Below are positions 50,400 through 60,225 of a stretch of DNA of 64,000 bases, one piece after another. The notes below the pieces were generated by a model. The model made no database searches. It saw nothing but the letters and a program-made list of their open reading frames with translations, and was not told the origin of the DNA. Position numbers and translations under genes: made by a program. The number at the start of each line of letters is the position of its first letter. The first letter of the stretch is position 1. The DNA comes from Trichomonas vaginalis G3 (lineage: Eukaryota > Parabasalia > Trichomonadida > Trichomonadidae). The stretch spans positions 4,554,879 to 4,618,878 of the forward strand of contig NC_067206.1 in NCBI RefSeq assembly GCF_026262505.1, in the 5' to 3' direction.

Positions 50400-52560
50400 A
50401 ATAAATTTTTATTTCATGCAATGTTTTATTTCTGTGCCGTCTTCAAGTATGCCCCAATATTTCCTTTTCGATATTACATGAACTTCGGAAAATACCTTAT
50501 CTAGCTTAAAACAGCCCATCTTTTCACCGACCATTCCCATTTCAATGAGTTTGTTGTATCCTTCTTCGTTCGTCATGAGTGCGTCAATGTTCTCATAGTA
50601 AACCTTCACTTTGGATTTGACTTCGGAGAAGAATTTGTTGTAGTTGTCAAGGACTGCCTTTGCGAACTGAGGGTAAGACCAATGTTCGACAATAGGTTTT
50701 AATGTGGTTACTAAGCCACTTTGACCTTGAGTGAATTCGTACTTCAAAACAAAAGGAGAAAACCTTTCAACAAAGTTGTCGACCTTCTCATAATGTTTAC
50801 TCTTCATCTCTTGAGGTTTCTTAATGGAATATCCCCATGTCGAATTCATAAGCAATTTGAGTGTCATTGCAAGTTTGGGGTTTGAAGCTTTCCTAATATC
50901 ATACAGTTGTTGTATGACTTTTCCAAACTGTATAGTTCCTTCCCGGGAACTCACCATCTTCGTTTGGAATTCCAGTCGGAATATATTGGACAAACCTCAT
51001 GTATGCAGCGTTAAGGTCGACATAGTATATCTTTTCGTTTGAGTCGAACTTGTCGCAACCAAATTGGTCCGGTTTGTGGAAATTCAAGTGAGTCTCTTAT
51101 CTTCTGAGAAACTTCTCCTGTTATCTCATAAACATCGTCGAAGCAACCTGTTTCATATAAAACCTTCTGACCTAACTCAGATGCTCTCCAATACAATTTG
51201 ACGTCAATTGGATTGTCTCAATGGAAGTTGTTTATAGCATCTTGAAGTTCTTGCAACCTCATTGGAAGTTCTTCTGGTTCAGGTTGGTATCCGAACATAC
51301 CAACCCCTTGTGGAACTGTGTACTTCTTTTGTACTAGAACTTTGTCTGGAACAACTTTTGGTCTTGCTAACAATGAAAAGTTTGTTTCGTCTTTTGTACA
51401 AAACTTTCTGTAAGCTTGTCATCTGGAATTGGTTCCAACAAACCTTTCTCGAAAAGAATGTTTACAGCTCTGACAATGTTGCACTTACTTTTACCAAAGA
51501 ATGGGTTTGTAAGACTTTCGTTCAACATGAAGTGGTTGTGGACAATTACAATCTTCAACCATGGTAAGTCTTTGTAAACAACATAGTCGTCATGTGAAGA
51601 ACCTTTAGCTGTAGGTATGTTGACTCGGATATTGACATTTGCCAACGGTGCAATTTTTGCCAATTGACCTCTGAGAATGTACCTTGTTTCACACATGACT
51701 CAAGATACTTCATCTTCTCATCTGTAACAAGACCAGAGTTCCTGAGACATGTAAGAATACAAGGTTCATTGACAATTGTTTCAATTGAATTGTAAATTCC
51801 ATACCTTGTCAAGTCAATGTCAGACTTATTTATGAACGGAAGTATCCAGCATGTTGTCTGACTGCTTGAGGGTTAGGTTGGTACCATTCGAACTTGACAC
51901 TTGCAATTCCTTCAATTGCATTCAAAATGTCTGAGTCGGAGTCAACCATTTGTTCTCTCTTTGTAGTCTTGAAAGCGTCAAGAAGTTTTGCGGCTGTTTG
52001 TTCATTCCATGTGCATAGTAAATGTGACCATCCAAATCTGTTATGGTCAATCTGAGATTGTGTCCTTTCTTATTTCCGTCTTGAATTGCAGCAAGTACTC
52101 CCATGAAGCCTTCTTTGTTCTTTCCTTCGTCAAAGTTTACTGTAAAGGTTCGACCAGATGTAATTTGACTTCTAACTTCACGATACTTTTCATATGCATA
52201 TCTTGTTCTTTCCATGGAGCATGTGCGTCTTCACCTTTTCCTTTTTTCCTTCTCAAAGGATGCAATTGTTCGTCATGTTTCCAGTAGAATCTGGCAAAGC
52301 CGTCGTGTCCTTCAACTTGAGGTTCACTAACATCGAAAGGCATGTCCATTAAGACGTTCTTCTTCTAACCTCTCTAGTCTGTTTGGATAATTGGCACGTG
52401 CTGTTTCCAAATCCATTTCGTAGCGAAGACCAGACAATTTGTCATAGACTTTTATGGGTCTTCCCTTCCTATATTTAAAATTCTTCGAAACTCTCCAACC
52501 ATATCTTTGTAACTCTGCTTTTATTCTAGCAGACTTTCTGTCCATTCTATATGGGGGCAT
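50400..52560 (-). pseudogene. Maverick B protein-primed type B DNA polymerase, broken
   Basis: Polymerase signatures lie in the expected order on the minus strand: motif A-like YYVDLNAAYMRF, motif B-like LKLLMNSTWGYS, motif C-like YYENIDALMT. The N-terminal region starts near 52560. By family this would replicate the element from a terminal protein. Broken, about six or more breaks. Confidence 0.75.
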
Positions 52561-52591
52561 TTTTATAAAAATAAAAAAATATTTTTTTTCT

Positions 52592-53176
52592 TTACTTTAC
52601 ATAACCGCCTGCTGCCATAAGTCTTTGACGCCAACCCATACCAGCTAATGAAGGTTGACTTGGTTTAGTTTGGAAACTAAACTTTGGTTTTGGTTTATCT
52701 TCAGTTTTTGGTTTCTCTTCTTCTATCGGTTTTTCGTCACTTTTCGGTTCCTCTGACTTTACTTCACTTGCAGGAACAGTTGTGTCGTCAACATCTTCAT
52801 AAATATCATATGCCATTTGTTTTTGTTTTCCTTTCAACTTTTTGTGTTTGTTGTAAAGTTTAGAATATTTCGACTCTAAGTCAATGAGATGTTCTATAAT
52901 GAACTGTTGGTCAGTGAAGTAAACTTTTCCATCTGTTGTCTCGAAAGTTCCTTCAGACTTCAATATTTTATTTGTGAGAGTCTGTTTCTTTTTTGAGATA
53001 CTAGCCGTTCCATTTCTATGAAAAGTGACTTTATAGTTAGGGTTTGTATTTCCAGACCTGGCACTTTCTATTATTGAATTTTTCTCTTCATCTGTAAGTT
53101 CTTTGACAGGTTTTGACAATGGTTCTGAACTTTTTGTTTGTGGTGTCAAATCTACCGGTTCAACTTCTTCGGTCAT
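52592..53176 (-). CDS. Maverick B protein, charged and unrecognised
   Basis: 194 aa. The N-terminus is polar. The middle may fold (GTASISKKKQTLTNKILKS) and is followed by a coiled coil (HLIDLESKYSKLYNKHKKLK). The long Glu/Lys/Pro-rich C-terminus ends in GMGWRQRLMAAGGYVK. Preceded by a 26-bp sequence shared with the next gap. Function unknown. Confidence 0.45.
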   Translation of the reverse strand: MTEEVEPVDLTPQTKSSEPLSKPVKELTDEEKNSIIESARSGNTNPNYKVTFHRNGTASISKKKQTLTNKILKSEGTFETTDGKVYFTDQQFIIEHLIDLESKYSKLYNKHKKLKGKQKQMAYDIYEDVDDTTVPASEVKSEEPKSDEKPIEEEKPKTEDKPKPKFSFQTKPSQPSLAGMGWRQRLMAAGGYVK

Positions 53177-53198
53177 TTCATCTCAGTAAAAAATTTTA
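53173..53198 (-). promoter_or_regulatory. Compact intergenic unit, copy 1
   Basis: 26 bp from the stop codon of one gene to the start codon of the next. On the minus strand the core is TTTTTTACTGAGATGAAATG. It is identical to 53333-53358. Confidence 0.6.
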
Positions 53199-53336
53199 GT
53201 TTGGTTTGTTTTCAACTGGTTGTTTAGGTTTTTTAAGTCGGTCTAAAACTTCCTGAGGTATAGGAAGAACTTTACAAACACGTGGTGTAAAAGGTGGTCT
53301 TCCATGACTTATTCTGTTTAAAGCTGCATTGTTCAT
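53196..53336 (-). CDS. 46-aa Maverick B protein
   Basis: A short frame starting MNNAALNRISHGRPPFTPRV and ending in a Pro/Lys-rich tail. It sits between two genes with the same 26-bp gap sequence on each side, which supports it as a real gene despite its size. No family recognised. Confidence 0.45.
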   Translation of the reverse strand: MNNAALNRISHGRPPFTPRVCKVLPIPQEVLDRLKKPKQPVENKPN

Positions 53337-53358
53337 TTCATCTCAGTAAAAAATTTTA
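53333..53358 (-). promoter_or_regulatory. Compact intergenic unit, copy 2
   Basis: Identical to 53173-53198; it again spans a stop codon and the following start codon. Confidence 0.6.
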
Positions 53359-53757
53359 CATTCCCCAAGTTTGAGGTGGTTGCGGTTGGTTATTGTTTAC
53401 CCACTGTTGTGCATGGTTATATCCTCTGTTAAAGAATCTTTCACCTTGGTCCATATAGTGTCCTGCTTGGTTATAGTAGTCATTTGCTTTGTTATAATAG
53501 TTTCCTGCTTGTCTTCCTACATTGTCCATCCATCCTTGAACTTTTCCTCTTGTTTCAGGATTTGGAATAAGATTTGTTGCATCTCGTGCTACATCCCAAC
53601 CTTTCTGTACAGTTTGTATAATAGGCTGAGCTTTGTCTTTCAGTATACCTAATGTACTCAAAATCTTCCTTCCAACTCCAAATGCACCTCTGGCTATTGT
53701 TCCCACTGCGGGTAAAAATCTAGATGCAACTCCTGCTAATGCGCCAAATAAACCCAT
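53356..53757 (-). CDS. Maverick B minor capsid-type protein (hydrophobic N-terminus)
   Basis: 133 aa. The N-terminal 35 residues are Gly/Ala-rich and amphipathic (MGLFGALAGVASRFLPAVGT), the C-terminus is Asn/Gln/Tyr-rich. This resembles membrane-active minor capsid proteins of the pVI type in composition and size. Divergent from the integrase gene with 17 bp between starts. Confidence 0.45.
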   Translation of the reverse strand: MGLFGALAGVASRFLPAVGTIARGAFGVGRKILSTLGILKDKAQPIIQTVQKGWDVARDATNLIPNPETRGKVQGWMDNVGRQAGNYYNKANDYYNQAGHYMDQGERFFNRGYNHAQQWVNNNQPQPPQTWGM

Positions 53758-53774
53758 TTCTTATAGGGTAAAAA

Positions 53775-54566
53775 ATGACGAATCCAAACAAGGACCCCTA
53801 TGTTTCTAAAGCGACAAAGAAAGCACTCATGATAAAAATCTTTAGTTCAACACCAAATGCTTGGTTTATGGATATCTTGGAAAACATTCCGAGAGTTAGA
53901 ACAGATGGACCTCCATACTGGTTAATATTTGTTGGTCAAAACACAAGATACTGTGAAGCCATACCATTATGGTCCAAAAATATTTTAGATGTGAAAACTG
54001 CTTTGACAATATTCGTTGACAAATACCATCCAACAAAACTGACATCTGACTGTGAAAGTTCTTTCAAATCAGATGATGTAAAAAACTATCTGCGTTCAAA
54101 AAATGTAAACCAATATTTCATTGTCGACCAAAACCATTCTGCTCTTGGTGTCATTGACGGTTGTATAAAAATGTTAAGAGACTTAAACCAACCACAAGGT
54201 GGTGAAGCAAATGAAATGTCATATGACGACAAATATAGACACTTCTCCATGGCAAAGATGAGACAAGTTTTAAATATTTACAATAACCGTAAACAAAAAG
54301 GTTTGGGAAACCACTCCCCCGAAGAAATGAAAAACAACCCTGACTTAGAGAAAGACTATATATTTAATAATTTAGTCAAAAGAGACAAACAAGAAAGAAT
54401 GCCGGGCTTCAAACTTCAGAAAGGTGACAAAGTAAAAATAGAAATACCTAAACGTGACCCATATGAAAATACTATTGACTATGACAACAATGGGAACCCG
54501 ACAGGTACTCACATTCGTGTTCGTAAAATAAAAGAAAGTATACAAGAGAATATTATGAAGTTTTAG
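53775..54566 (+). CDS. Maverick B retroviral-type (rve) integrase
   Basis: 263 aa. An RNase H-like integrase core: first acidic residue in WFMDILENIP (D33), second in LTSDCESSF (D92), third region about 35 residues later in HSALGVIDGCIK. A basic C-terminal part (FKLQKGDKVKIEI onward) resembles the beta-barrel/chromo-like tail. By family it inserts the element and makes a 5-6 bp target duplication, in line with the CATTA seen here. Open over its whole length. Confidence 0.8.
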   Translation: MTNPNKDPYVSKATKKALMIKIFSSTPNAWFMDILENIPRVRTDGPPYWLIFVGQNTRYCEAIPLWSKNILDVKTALTIFVDKYHPTKLTSDCESSFKSDDVKNYLRSKNVNQYFIVDQNHSALGVIDGCIKMLRDLNQPQGGEANEMSYDDKYRHFSMAKMRQVLNIYNNRKQKGLGNHSPEEMKNNPDLEKDYIFNNLVKRDKQERMPGFKLQKGDKVKIEIPKRDPYENTIDYDNNGNPTGTHIRVRKIKESIQENIMKF

Positions 54567-54729
54567 GCAAACATGGCAAAATGTACACACTGCAAGCAGA
54601 AGATAAAACTACTATTGCCAGACCTCGTTTCAAACTTGTCAAAGTTCAAGGTGGTATACTTTCAAAGACAGTTCCTAACAAATATAAGACAACTCCTGAC
54701 GAATATGCTAAAGAAGTTGAAAATGACGA

Positions 54730-56467
54730 CTAAGCAATTCTATACCATGCGTAAACTGTCATGTAAGGTGGCATGTATTCTTTACTTTGTCCCGTTGTTT
54801 GCGTATATCCTGAAACGAAATGTGTATGGTTTCCTTCTCCCTGAGTGTTACTCCAGTAACAATTTATAGCAAACTTAACGTCGTCTTTAACATCATATCC
54901 TTTACCTTTTGTCATTCCTGACCAATCCCAATATCTATGCTTATGCCAACCTGCTTGAGATGTACTTAAATCTATGTAGTGACTGTGTGCAGGTAAATTT
55001 TCACCTGAAATCGTTTTACTTCCACCTGTTTCCTTTGAAGAGTTTGCACAATACAAAAACCTGTCGACTATTTGTTCCCATGCACCAACACCAAACATTA
55101 CTTGAGGACCTCTTGCTTCCATAGATGTCTAAATAGAACCTACTGGGTTCATTAAATCAAACATATGAGATATTATAGGATTGTCTCTTTTGAACTTAAA
55201 ATATAGTGCAACTATTTCAGGTTTCTTCTGGTTTGTGTCAGAATATTTTTTATAATATAATCTTATGTTTTCAGGGTAGGTAAAATCTTGACTATAATAT
55301 TTATTTCTGTCATCTGTATAATAATATACTATTCTCGTTTTTTCTATTGCATTATATCTTTTATATCTATAATAATCTAAATATAATGTTAGCTTTTGTT
55401 CATCTACATGTGGTGTTCTGTCGTCATCTCCATAGTCATAATAATATGGTGCTGGAGCTGGGTCAGGCAATGTCATATCCACCATTTCATAAACTCTTAA
55501 ATATTTCTTTTGTTCGTCTCCATATAAGTTTAAGTAGCAGTTGTTGTCTAATGGAACTTTAACTTGTGTACCATCATTCTTTTTATAGCTTACATACATT
55601 TCATTGTTATTTTTCGGAATGAGTTTACACCGTGTATCATTTTTTAAGGACTGTACAAACTGCCATCTAAAATATTTATTTTCTTCATTGACAGAAAAGT
55701 CACCAACAATAGTTTCAATATTTTTTTGTTCCTATCAAACTTTGGTATATTTCATTGACATATGTTTTATCTGCTTTCTTTTCAAGGCTAACGTTTAAGT
55801 CTGTTATTTCAGATATAGAATGTGTATGTCCAACGGCACTTTTACTGTTTAAGGTTTCTTGTAAGTTTGTAATATCAGATATAGAATGTGTATGTCCAAC
55901 GGCACTTTTCCTGTTTAAGGTTTCTTGTAAGTTTGTAATATCAGATATAGAATGTGTATGAGTCTTATCTGCTTTTGTCTCTAATGTTTCCTTAAGACTT
56001 GGTATTTGGTTAATATAATGTATATGAGTCTTTTTAGAATATTCGTTTTCAGCTCTTGTCACTTCACTTGACATTTTATTGTCAACATATGTTTTGTCTG
56101 CTAGTTCAGGATGAGTATGTTCTTTTGTTGCATAAGCATTGTTAGCTCTTTCTTCTTCTTTTGCTATTGCATCGTCTACATATTCTTTGTCAGCTTTGTT
56201 GTCAACATCTGCTTTCAAAAGAAGTTCATTTATAGGTTTCTCGTTTAAAGTTCCTTTTGTTGGATTTATACAGACAGTATGGTTCTTATTGTCTTGAAAC
56301 AGAAACTCATCTGTCATTGGGTTTAATGTCAGTTTTAAGTTTCCTTCTTTCAATGACTCAGATATCTTAGAATAGTTTGAAAAGTTTGTTGTGTTCTTAT
56401 TTAGAGCTTGCATAATGAGTTGTCGGTTGTGTTGTATTTCTCTTATGGAAGCAATATCTTTCGACAT
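54730..56467 (-). pseudogene. Maverick B fibre/collar region, broken
   Basis: On the minus strand the region starts with a fibre-type segment with repeated KADKTHTHSISDITNLQETL-like units, continues through a Tyr/Asp-rich stretch, and ends in a His-rich domain resembling phage tail-collar or short-tail-fibre tips (GGSKTISGENLPAHSHYIDL, HKHRYWDWSG, PPYMTVYAWYRIA). Likely receptor-binding structure of the virion. Broken, two or three breaks. Confidence 0.65.
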
Positions 56468-56485
56468 TTTTATTCTAGATAAAAT

Positions 56486-57376
56486 ATGCTTCCAATAGAA
56501 AAAGAAGATTCTAGAGTTGCTACAACTAAACCATTAGATGAACTTTTTACTAATGTCGGTCAAAAGTTTGAGACAGATACCGTAAAGCATGAAGGCTATC
56601 GTTTTGACTACCCATTAAGATGGTTAAGAGACCCATCTGTCACAAAAGCTATTGGCTTTCGTAGAATGAAGTTCATTTCAGAAGCCATACATGGTTTCCC
56701 ATTTACGGTCGGTTTTGAAGTTCGATACTATAACAAAGAAAAACGTATGTATGAGAAATTTGAACAGGGAAAACTTTTACAAGTTAGTTTGCTTGTAAAC
56801 TTAGAAACAACTCTTCAAGCTTTTCAAGAAAAAATAAACGACATCTATATTGAATATGCAAACCAGTATAACATTGACGAAGGAGAATACCATCTCGATA
56901 TTATTTATGACAGGAAAAATGCAACTGTTAAAATCAATAAAATAGAAGACCTTGGAGAAAACGTTTATATTTCTACAAAATATAACAACTTGGCATGGTA
57001 TAGATTTATGAGGATGTTAAATCAGCCTGCAGCATATCCAGTACACCCGGACTATTATGAAGTCGAAAACCCTAATGGAACATATGAAAATATTTTCGAC
57101 CAAGATGCTATTATTGTTCATGCTTCATTTTCTGGCGCCCAAAACTCTTTCTTATGCTTGGCAAATGACTTTTACGAAAAACCTACAAAGTTATACGAAC
57201 CACCAAGTGGAAGTATTTCAGACTTTCAAGTATGGTTTACTACAGATGGAAGAAAAAGAATAATTCCATTATACCATGCGTTTTACTTAGAACTTAGTTT
57301 CATATACAACTACTATCGAACGGTAAAAATATATTTTTTTAATACGGTTGAGGTGTTGGATTTGGTTGCCAACTAG
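56486..57376 (+). CDS. Maverick B capsid-associated protein (first copy)
   Basis: 296 aa, open. N-terminal KPLDELFTNVGQKFETDTVK and C-terminal FQVWFTTDGRKRIIPLYHAF are shared with the broken copy at 49399-50258. A shorter stretch of similarity links it to 5460-6341 in element A. Beta-rich; probably a structural protein. Divergent from the fibre region. Its 3' end overlaps the small capsid-type gene remnant on the other strand. Confidence 0.55.
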   Translation: MLPIEKEDSRVATTKPLDELFTNVGQKFETDTVKHEGYRFDYPLRWLRDPSVTKAIGFRRMKFISEAIHGFPFTVGFEVRYYNKEKRMYEKFEQGKLLQVSLLVNLETTLQAFQEKINDIYIEYANQYNIDEGEYHLDIIYDRKNATVKINKIEDLGENVYISTKYNNLAWYRFMRMLNQPAAYPVHPDYYEVENPNGTYENIFDQDAIIVHASFSGAQNSFLCLANDFYEKPTKLYEPPSGSISDFQVWFTTDGRKRIIPLYHAFYLELSFIYNYYRTVKIYFFNTVEVLDLVAN

Positions 57377-57444
57377 ACTGTGGTGCAGGTTCAGGCTGTT
57401 GTATAACAGGAGCTTGTTCTTCTGGTTCAGGGCCTTTAGGTATA
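57340..57444 (-). pseudogene. Remnant of a small capsid-type gene beside the mariner
   Basis: Pro/Gln-rich minus-strand coding DNA on the left side of the mariner insertion. The other remnant is at 58745-58887. Confidence 0.45.
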
Positions 57445-57470
57445 GGGTGTCCAAAGGTGTGTTTAGCACA
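57445..57470. repeat. Mariner left TIR
   Basis: GGGTGTCCAAAGGTGTGTTT and on to 57470; matches the reverse complement of the right TIR with one difference. Confidence 0.9.
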
Positions 57471-57522
57471 AACCTGAATACTGCGAATAGAAATAAACAA
57501 GTTACATATATATAAAGTTTAT

Positions 57523-58539
57523 TTAAATATAATCACCATTGGATTCAATCACGCGTTCGCAGCGATCGATCCAGGCTTGGAAGACACGCTTTAAATCATC
57601 ATGAGAAAATTGCTCAAATTGCTCTCTTACAAAATTTTCAAGATCATCTGGACTCGCGAATTCGCGTCCTTCAGCTCTCTTTTTTAGCGTGCCGAATAAA
57701 TAAAAGTCAGAGGGTGCAATATCAGGTGAATAAATTGGGTTTGGAACAACTTTGACATTGTTTTCCACCAAGTAATTCATTACCTTATGACTTTTGTGAA
57801 CTCTTGAATTATCAAAATGAATTGCAAACTTTTGTTTTTGTTGTTTGGATTTCTCAAACTCATCAGAATTGATAATTTGAGTAAGAACATTGTCAATTAG
57901 ATACTGAGCATTCATCGTATTAGGTTTTTGAAGAATATCAATTGCGATGATGCCATTCACGCCCCAAAAAACCGACAACATCATCATTGGTGTGTCAATT
58001 TTTTTCTTCGGGAATGTTTGCGGATTTTCATCCTTCGGGATCCACATGATTTTGGCTTCTGTTGCATATTGAAACCAAGACTCGTCCCCTGTTACTAAAA
58101 AGCGAAACTTCTTGGATTGATACGCACCCAATATAGAGAGGAGCTCTTTCGAAGATTGGACTCTAGATTTTTTTTGAACTGAATTAAGGTTGTGCGGAAC
58201 CCAACGTGTATACGCTAGTTTGTAGTTCAAATAATTGTGCAGATAATAACTGACTGTTGTACGTGGTATCTTTGTCATCTCCTCTATCCTTCTGAGTGAT
58301 GCTCTTGGGTCTTCATCTAGCGCTTGAAGAATTGCTTTGATTTTTCTTTGATCCGGCGATTTTTTGTCAATTTTTATGATGGGCGCCTTTTTGTTCATGA
58401 AGTGATACATCCTAACATGATACGTTACAGTGGAATAGCTAGGAGCATCCATACCGAAGCATTTTACCAATGTCTCGTAGATTTTTTTACAGTCTTTGCA
58501 TTTTTTTGCAAGAGCGAGGATGTTTTCTTTATGATTCAT
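57523..58539 (-). CDS. Mariner transposase, DD34D
   Basis: The start is taken at 58539 (338 aa), since TTTTTTTCATTTTTTTAATG places a trichomonad-like initiator just before it; the frame is open to 58650. N-terminal helix-turn-helix region: DPRASLRRIEEMTKIPRTTV is its second half. Catalytic domain: VTGDESWF (first Asp), IHFDNSRVHKS (second Asp), YSPDIAPSDFYLFG (third Asp), with 34 residues between the second and third, the mariner signature. The WVPHNL linker is present. It has a full set of motifs and no interruption, so it is probably a functional cut-and-paste transposase acting at TA sites. Confidence 0.95.
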   Translation of the reverse strand: MNHKENILALAKKCKDCKKIYETLVKCFGMDAPSYSTVTYHVRMYHFMNKKAPIIKIDKKSPDQRKIKAILQALDEDPRASLRRIEEMTKIPRTTVSYYLHNYLNYKLAYTRWVPHNLNSVQKKSRVQSSKELLSILGAYQSKKFRFLVTGDESWFQYATEAKIMWIPKDENPQTFPKKKIDTPMMMLSVFWGVNGIIAIDILQKPNTMNAQYLIDNVLTQIINSDEFEKSKQQKQKFAIHFDNSRVHKSHKVMNYLVENNVKVVPNPIYSPDIAPSDFYLFGTLKKRAEGREFASPDDLENFVREQFEQFSHDDLKRVFQAWIDRCERVIESNGDYI

Positions 58540-58718
58540 TAAAAAAATGAAAAAAATCCCGCCAAAATTTCCCGCGAAACCGCCTCTTGTCTCAAAATTC
58601 ATTTTATATCCCGGCATGGCGCCAAAATACAACATACTCATCATATACATATATTCCTATTTTTTATTATATATTTATAATCAGCATATATCTCCTTTAA
58701 TAGTCTCATATAGAGCGC

Positions 58719-58744
58719 TGTGCTAAACGCACCTTTGGACACCC
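58719..58744. repeat. Mariner right TIR
   Basis: Ends ...CACCTTTGGACACCC directly before TA. Confidence 0.9.
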
Positions 58745-58887
58745 TATATAATACCAACAAACTGACCTACTCTTTTACCAATATTTTTGACACCGTTCCA
58801 AATTCCTTTTCCGGCAGATTTTATTCCATTCCATATACCTCTTCCAACTCTTCTGAAGAAGTTTCCTATCTTACTGAAGAAACCCAT
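58745..58887 (-). pseudogene. Remnant of a small amphipathic capsid-type gene
   Basis: Minus-strand coding DNA beginning MGFFSKIGNFFRRVGRG, with repeated GIWNG. Its amphipathic, membrane-active look resembles pVI-like proteins. Interrupted by the mariner. Confidence 0.5.
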
Positions 58888-58904
58888 TTACTACGTGTAA
58901 AAAT

Positions 58905-59267
58905 CTAATGTCCGCCTAGTCTCTTACGTTTCCTGTTGAGTTCCATAGCATTCTTTAACTGGAGCTCATACATTCTGTTTCTCCTCTGGTAGAAAACATA
59001 TTCTGGGTCAACTTCTGTGTTCGCGTCATCTGCATAAAGTTGTTTATATCCCACTTCAGGGTTTGTATAAAACTCTTTCCATTTCATATTTGCATACCAT
59101 GGTGGCAAACCTAACGCAGCGTCATTTGACATGGCAGTTTGCATTTGTACATCTGTTGGCACCTGACCATAGTTTGCCATTGCAGTTTGTATTCTAACTT
59201 CATTTGGAATATTCTCTGGGTTTGGTTGTCCAGGTTGCTGTGCATTCGCTAAGTTCTGTGCGTCCAT
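58905..59267 (-). CDS. Small Maverick B protein, unrecognised
   Basis: 120 aa. Gln/Asn/Pro-rich N-terminus with two similar segments (IPNEVRIQTAMANYG and VPTDVQMQTAMSNDA), a Trp/Tyr-rich middle and a basic end (RKRKRLGGH). The GG near the end recalls processing sites in adenovirus-like minor capsid proteins, but this is only a resemblance. Confidence 0.45.
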   Translation of the reverse strand: MDAQNLANAQQPGQPNPENIPNEVRIQTAMANYGQVPTDVQMQTAMSNDAALGLPPWYANMKWKEFYTNPEVGYKQLYADDANTEVDPEYVFYQRRNRMYELQLKNAMELNRKRKRLGGH

Positions 59268-59397
59268 TTAATATTAGATAAAAATATCTCTTACGAGTAC
59301 ATATACTGAACATTTGCAGGCATTGGTTCATCTTCATATTCTCTGTACTTTTCTGCCACGTCAAATAAATAAATGACACAATGGAAAAAACCTAAAA

Positions 59398-60225
59398 CTA
59401 ACAATCCGATTTCAAACCACATTTACTTACTAATAAAATTTCTTTATTGTGACACTTTCTCCGGTTTATAGGACCTCTCTCATATTCTATCTTGTCATAT
59501 ATAAACTCATAGTCATGTATGTCCTCTAACCATCTCATAACGGTTTCCAAACCACTTTTATCGGATGTAAAGTAAAAGCATGGATGGTTATGTATAACGT
59601 CTAAAGTTTCTAAAGAGTCTCTCAAAGTCCAGTCTACTTGGTATTGAAAATCCCATGTGTTATAGAACGGCGGGTCCACTATAAAGAAAACATTTTCCTT
59701 GTCTTTATATTTTTCATACAACTCTGTCCAATGACATCTCACAAACTCTATACCCTCAATATATTTTTCTATGTCCTCTTTGAAAACATTTGTATAGTTA
59801 AGATATAAAACTTTTGACATAAGTGTTTCAATGTCATGAACTCTTATAGCACCACTATATAATAGTCTAGCAGATATACTATCCCAGTCTATATATTCTG
59901 CTTTTTTCAAAACCTCTCTCACAATATTTTTCTTATCTAATGGTATACGTTCCATCTTACCTATAGGTATCTTTTCTTTTAACTCTTTCAATATATTGTT
60001 TGTGTCTGGAATATGTTTGAGACGGTCCATATAGTTGTCGAAGTCATTGCATATAATCTTTGAGTCAGGAAATACGGTATGACATAAATGGGATATATAG
60101 AAACTTCCACCGAACAAATCTACAAATGTTAGACCATTCGGTAGTTTCTTAAGTTCTCTCAATATAATATCTTTACATCTACTCTTATTTCCAAAGAACG
60201 GTAACGGTGGTTTTGTAAAATTCAT
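59398..60225 (-). CDS. Maverick B adenine-specific DNA methyltransferase (Dam/D12 class)
   Basis: 275 aa. N-terminal PPLPFFGNKSR (family motif PF-x-G-x-K), the cofactor loop VDLFGGSF (35-42), and the catalytic motif IV VDPPFY (183-188). This order, with the target-recognition region between, is that of the D12 class making N6-methyladenine using S-adenosylmethionine. It is the last gene before the right terminus, reading inwards. It may methylate element DNA or influence host chromatin; N6-methyladenine is known to be abundant in trichomonad DNA. Open over its whole length. Confidence 0.88.
   Translation of the reverse strand: MNFTKPPLPFFGNKSRCKDIILRELKKLPNGLTFVDLFGGSFYISHLCHTVFPDSKIICNDFDNYMDRLKHIPDTNNILKELKEKIPIGKMERIPLDKKNIVREVLKKAEYIDWDSISARLLYSGAIRVHDIETLMSKVLYLNYTNVFKEDIEKYIEGIEFVRCHWTELYEKYKDKENVFFIVDPPFYNTWDFQYQVDWTLRDSLETLDVIHNHPCFYFTSDKSGLETVMRWLEDIHDYEFIYDKIEYERGPINRRKCHNKEILLVSKCGLKSDC

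Larger units (their letters stand above)
57445..58744. mobile_element. Mariner transposon (DD34D), 1,300 bp, intact-looking, inserted in Maverick B
   Basis: The TIRs are about 26 bp with one mismatch: 57445-57470 starts GGGTGTCCAAAGGTG and 58719-58744 ends CACCTTTGGACACCC. TA flanks both sides (57443-57444 and 58745-58746), the classic mariner target duplication. One open transposase gene lies inside. Mariners are known in trichomonads (Tvmar1 in T. vaginalis). Confidence 0.95.
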
